A stretch of 24,462 nucleotides of DNA. Source: an uncultured Selenomonadales bacterium (GTDB taxonomy: Bacteria; Bacillota; Negativicutes; Selenomonadales; Selenomonadaceae). Location of the stretch: the NCBI GenBank assembly GCA_937901445.1, contig CALDHY010000056.1, positions 1 through 24,462 of the forward strand, given 5' to 3'. This document shows positions 23,801 to 24,462 of the stretch, piece after piece; within the stretch, counting starts at the first letter, position 1, and each line of letters opens with the position of its first letter. The translations under genes and the position numbers were made by a program. The notes beneath the pieces are model-generated. The model ran no database searches. It had not been told where the DNA came from and saw nothing but the letters and a program-made list of their open reading frames with translations.

Positions 23801-24394
23801 TTAACCTCTCCTGGTACGAATAATGTGTATAAGTTGAGTATCTTGAATCAGTTGGTCAAAACATTCGCCCGCCAAATGTGCCGCCGTGCCAAATTTATTG
23901 TAGCTGTCATTAAAATCACGTTCAGCTTCTTTCTTAATAAAATTGCCGGTAGTTTTATCGTAAATAATCATTTCGGCAGAAACTTTGCTTGAAAGGAATT
24001 TTCCGGAGTTATCATCTGAATCCGTTTCGCTTTGATAATATTGATGAAGAATTGGTAAAATAACTAAATCTGCTTTTAAATTGTCGGCTAATCTTTTTAT
24101 TGCGTTGTCAATATTGGAATTTTTATTTTTGGCGTACATTTTTTGCCAAATTTTGTTAAGTTTCTCTGAAGCCTTTTTCGGCGGCACGTACTCGACAATT
24201 TGTATTTCTTCATTTACCGGAAATTTCACGGCGCGTGCAAGTTTTGTTTCAAGCGTTACTGAAGTTTCATAATCTAACGTATTTTGTTGTACCAGAATTG
24301 GCAAGCGCGCAATTCGCACGGTTTTTTTTGCCGCCATTGCAACCGAAGCTAAAGTTATAATCGCTATCAAAAATAATGCAAAAATTTTTTTCAT
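23801..24394 (-). CDS. secreted protein of unknown function
   Basis: A 197-residue exported protein with a signal peptide (MKKIFALFLIAIITLAS, probable cut near AMA-A at about 21-22). The mature part starts with a strand (TVRIARLPILVQ), has a Lys-rich helical segment near 70-105, then LKADLVILPILHQYY, a Ser/Asp-rich loop and a strand AEMIIYDKTTGNFI. The strand-helix-strand order with a VILPIL core recalls the CsgG/TolB-N-like fold of small periplasmic proteins, but I cannot assign a family. ATG at 24392-24394 has AAGGA nine bases upstream. It is the first visible gene of the eleven-gene unit; only 45 genuine bases precede it, so its promoter cannot be judged. The adjacent glycan genes hint at an envelope role. 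Confidence 0.72.
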   Translation of the reverse strand: MKKIFALFLIAIITLASVAMAAKKTVRIARLPILVQQNTLDYETSVTLETKLARAVKFPVNEEIQIVEYVPPKKASEKLNKIWQKMYAKNKNSNIDNAIKRLADNLKADLVILPILHQYYQSETDSDDNSGKFLSSKVSAEMIIYDKTTGNFIKKEAERDFNDSYNKFGTAAHLAGECFDQLIQDTQLIHIIRTRRG

Positions 24395-24439
24395 TTAATA
24401 CAGTCCTTTCAATTTTAAAAATTTTTTTTATTTTTTAAA

Positions 24440-24462
24440 AGATCGGAAGAGCACACGTCTGA
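24440..24462 (+). other. Illumina adapter remnant at the contig end
   Basis: The last 23 bases match the start of the standard TruSeq read-1 3' adapter (AGATCGGAAGAGC, then ACACGTCTGA). They follow an A/T-only stretch directly and continue no gene. The bases are not genomic and should be trimmed; the true sequence ends at about 24439. Confidence 0.97.

Noticed and set aside
1..24462. tRNA or rRNA genes
   Set aside because: No cloverleaf-like segment or conserved rRNA block was recognised by reading; a covariance-model scan would be needed to exclude them fully.

Overview
The window is a 24.5-kb piece of a moderately AT-rich bacterial genome, probably one contig of a short-read or metagenome assembly. 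Its last 23 bases match the common Illumina read-1 adapter, so the right end is a library artefact and not chromosome. The gene set points to the Firmicutes. A YaaR-family gene is directly coupled to holB, SD-driven TTG and GTG starts are frequent, and FGAM synthase is one fused PurL polypeptide. AT-rich DNA with many GCC/CGC codons and a cobalamin-riboswitch-controlled metal/peptide-type ABC transporter would suit an anaerobic class such as Negativicutes, but this placement is inference.

Layout. (1) 78-2061, plus strand: yaaR, holB (DNA polymerase III delta') and a small secreted protein. (2) 2070-10890, mostly minus strand: an Opp/Nik-type ABC transporter in broken order. Read in transcription order it is promoter, cobalamin riboswitch, permease B, permease C, then a plus-strand gene for a lone HsdR-N-type nuclease-fold protein, the lipoprotein binding protein, a terminator, a restriction endonuclease and an N6-adenine methyltransferase, and finally the two ATPases. 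Two DNA-defence-type insertions therefore split one transporter locus. (3) 10893-24394, minus strand: eleven tightly packed or overlapping genes ending in one terminator. They are a secreted protein, a DPM1-like glycosyltransferase, a GT-C-like membrane protein, a long GT2, an RgpF-like rhamnan protein, PurL, an Asp/Tyr/His-rich microprotein, a dehalogenase-like hydrolase, a CCG-type cysteine-rich protein, a DUF2156 protein and a PTS-IIB-like small protein.

How they work together. The glycan genes probably build or decorate a surface polysaccharide. The DPM1-like enzyme would charge a lipid carrier that the overlapping GT-C-like gene uses. The transporter is most likely for cobalt, a cobalt chelate or a corrinoid, because a cobalamin riboswitch precedes it.

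The most interesting part is the 406-bp gene-free stretch at 10522-10927. It packs an upstream terminator, a consensus promoter, the B12 aptamer, an 84-bp array of TAGT/ACTA tetramers on an exact 8-bp lattice, and a terminator hairpin. The 3' arm of that hairpin is the Shine-Dalgarno, and its T-tract runs into the TTG start codon. A six-base segment just after the aptamer can pair with the terminator's 5' arm across the array, which gives a visible anti-terminator.
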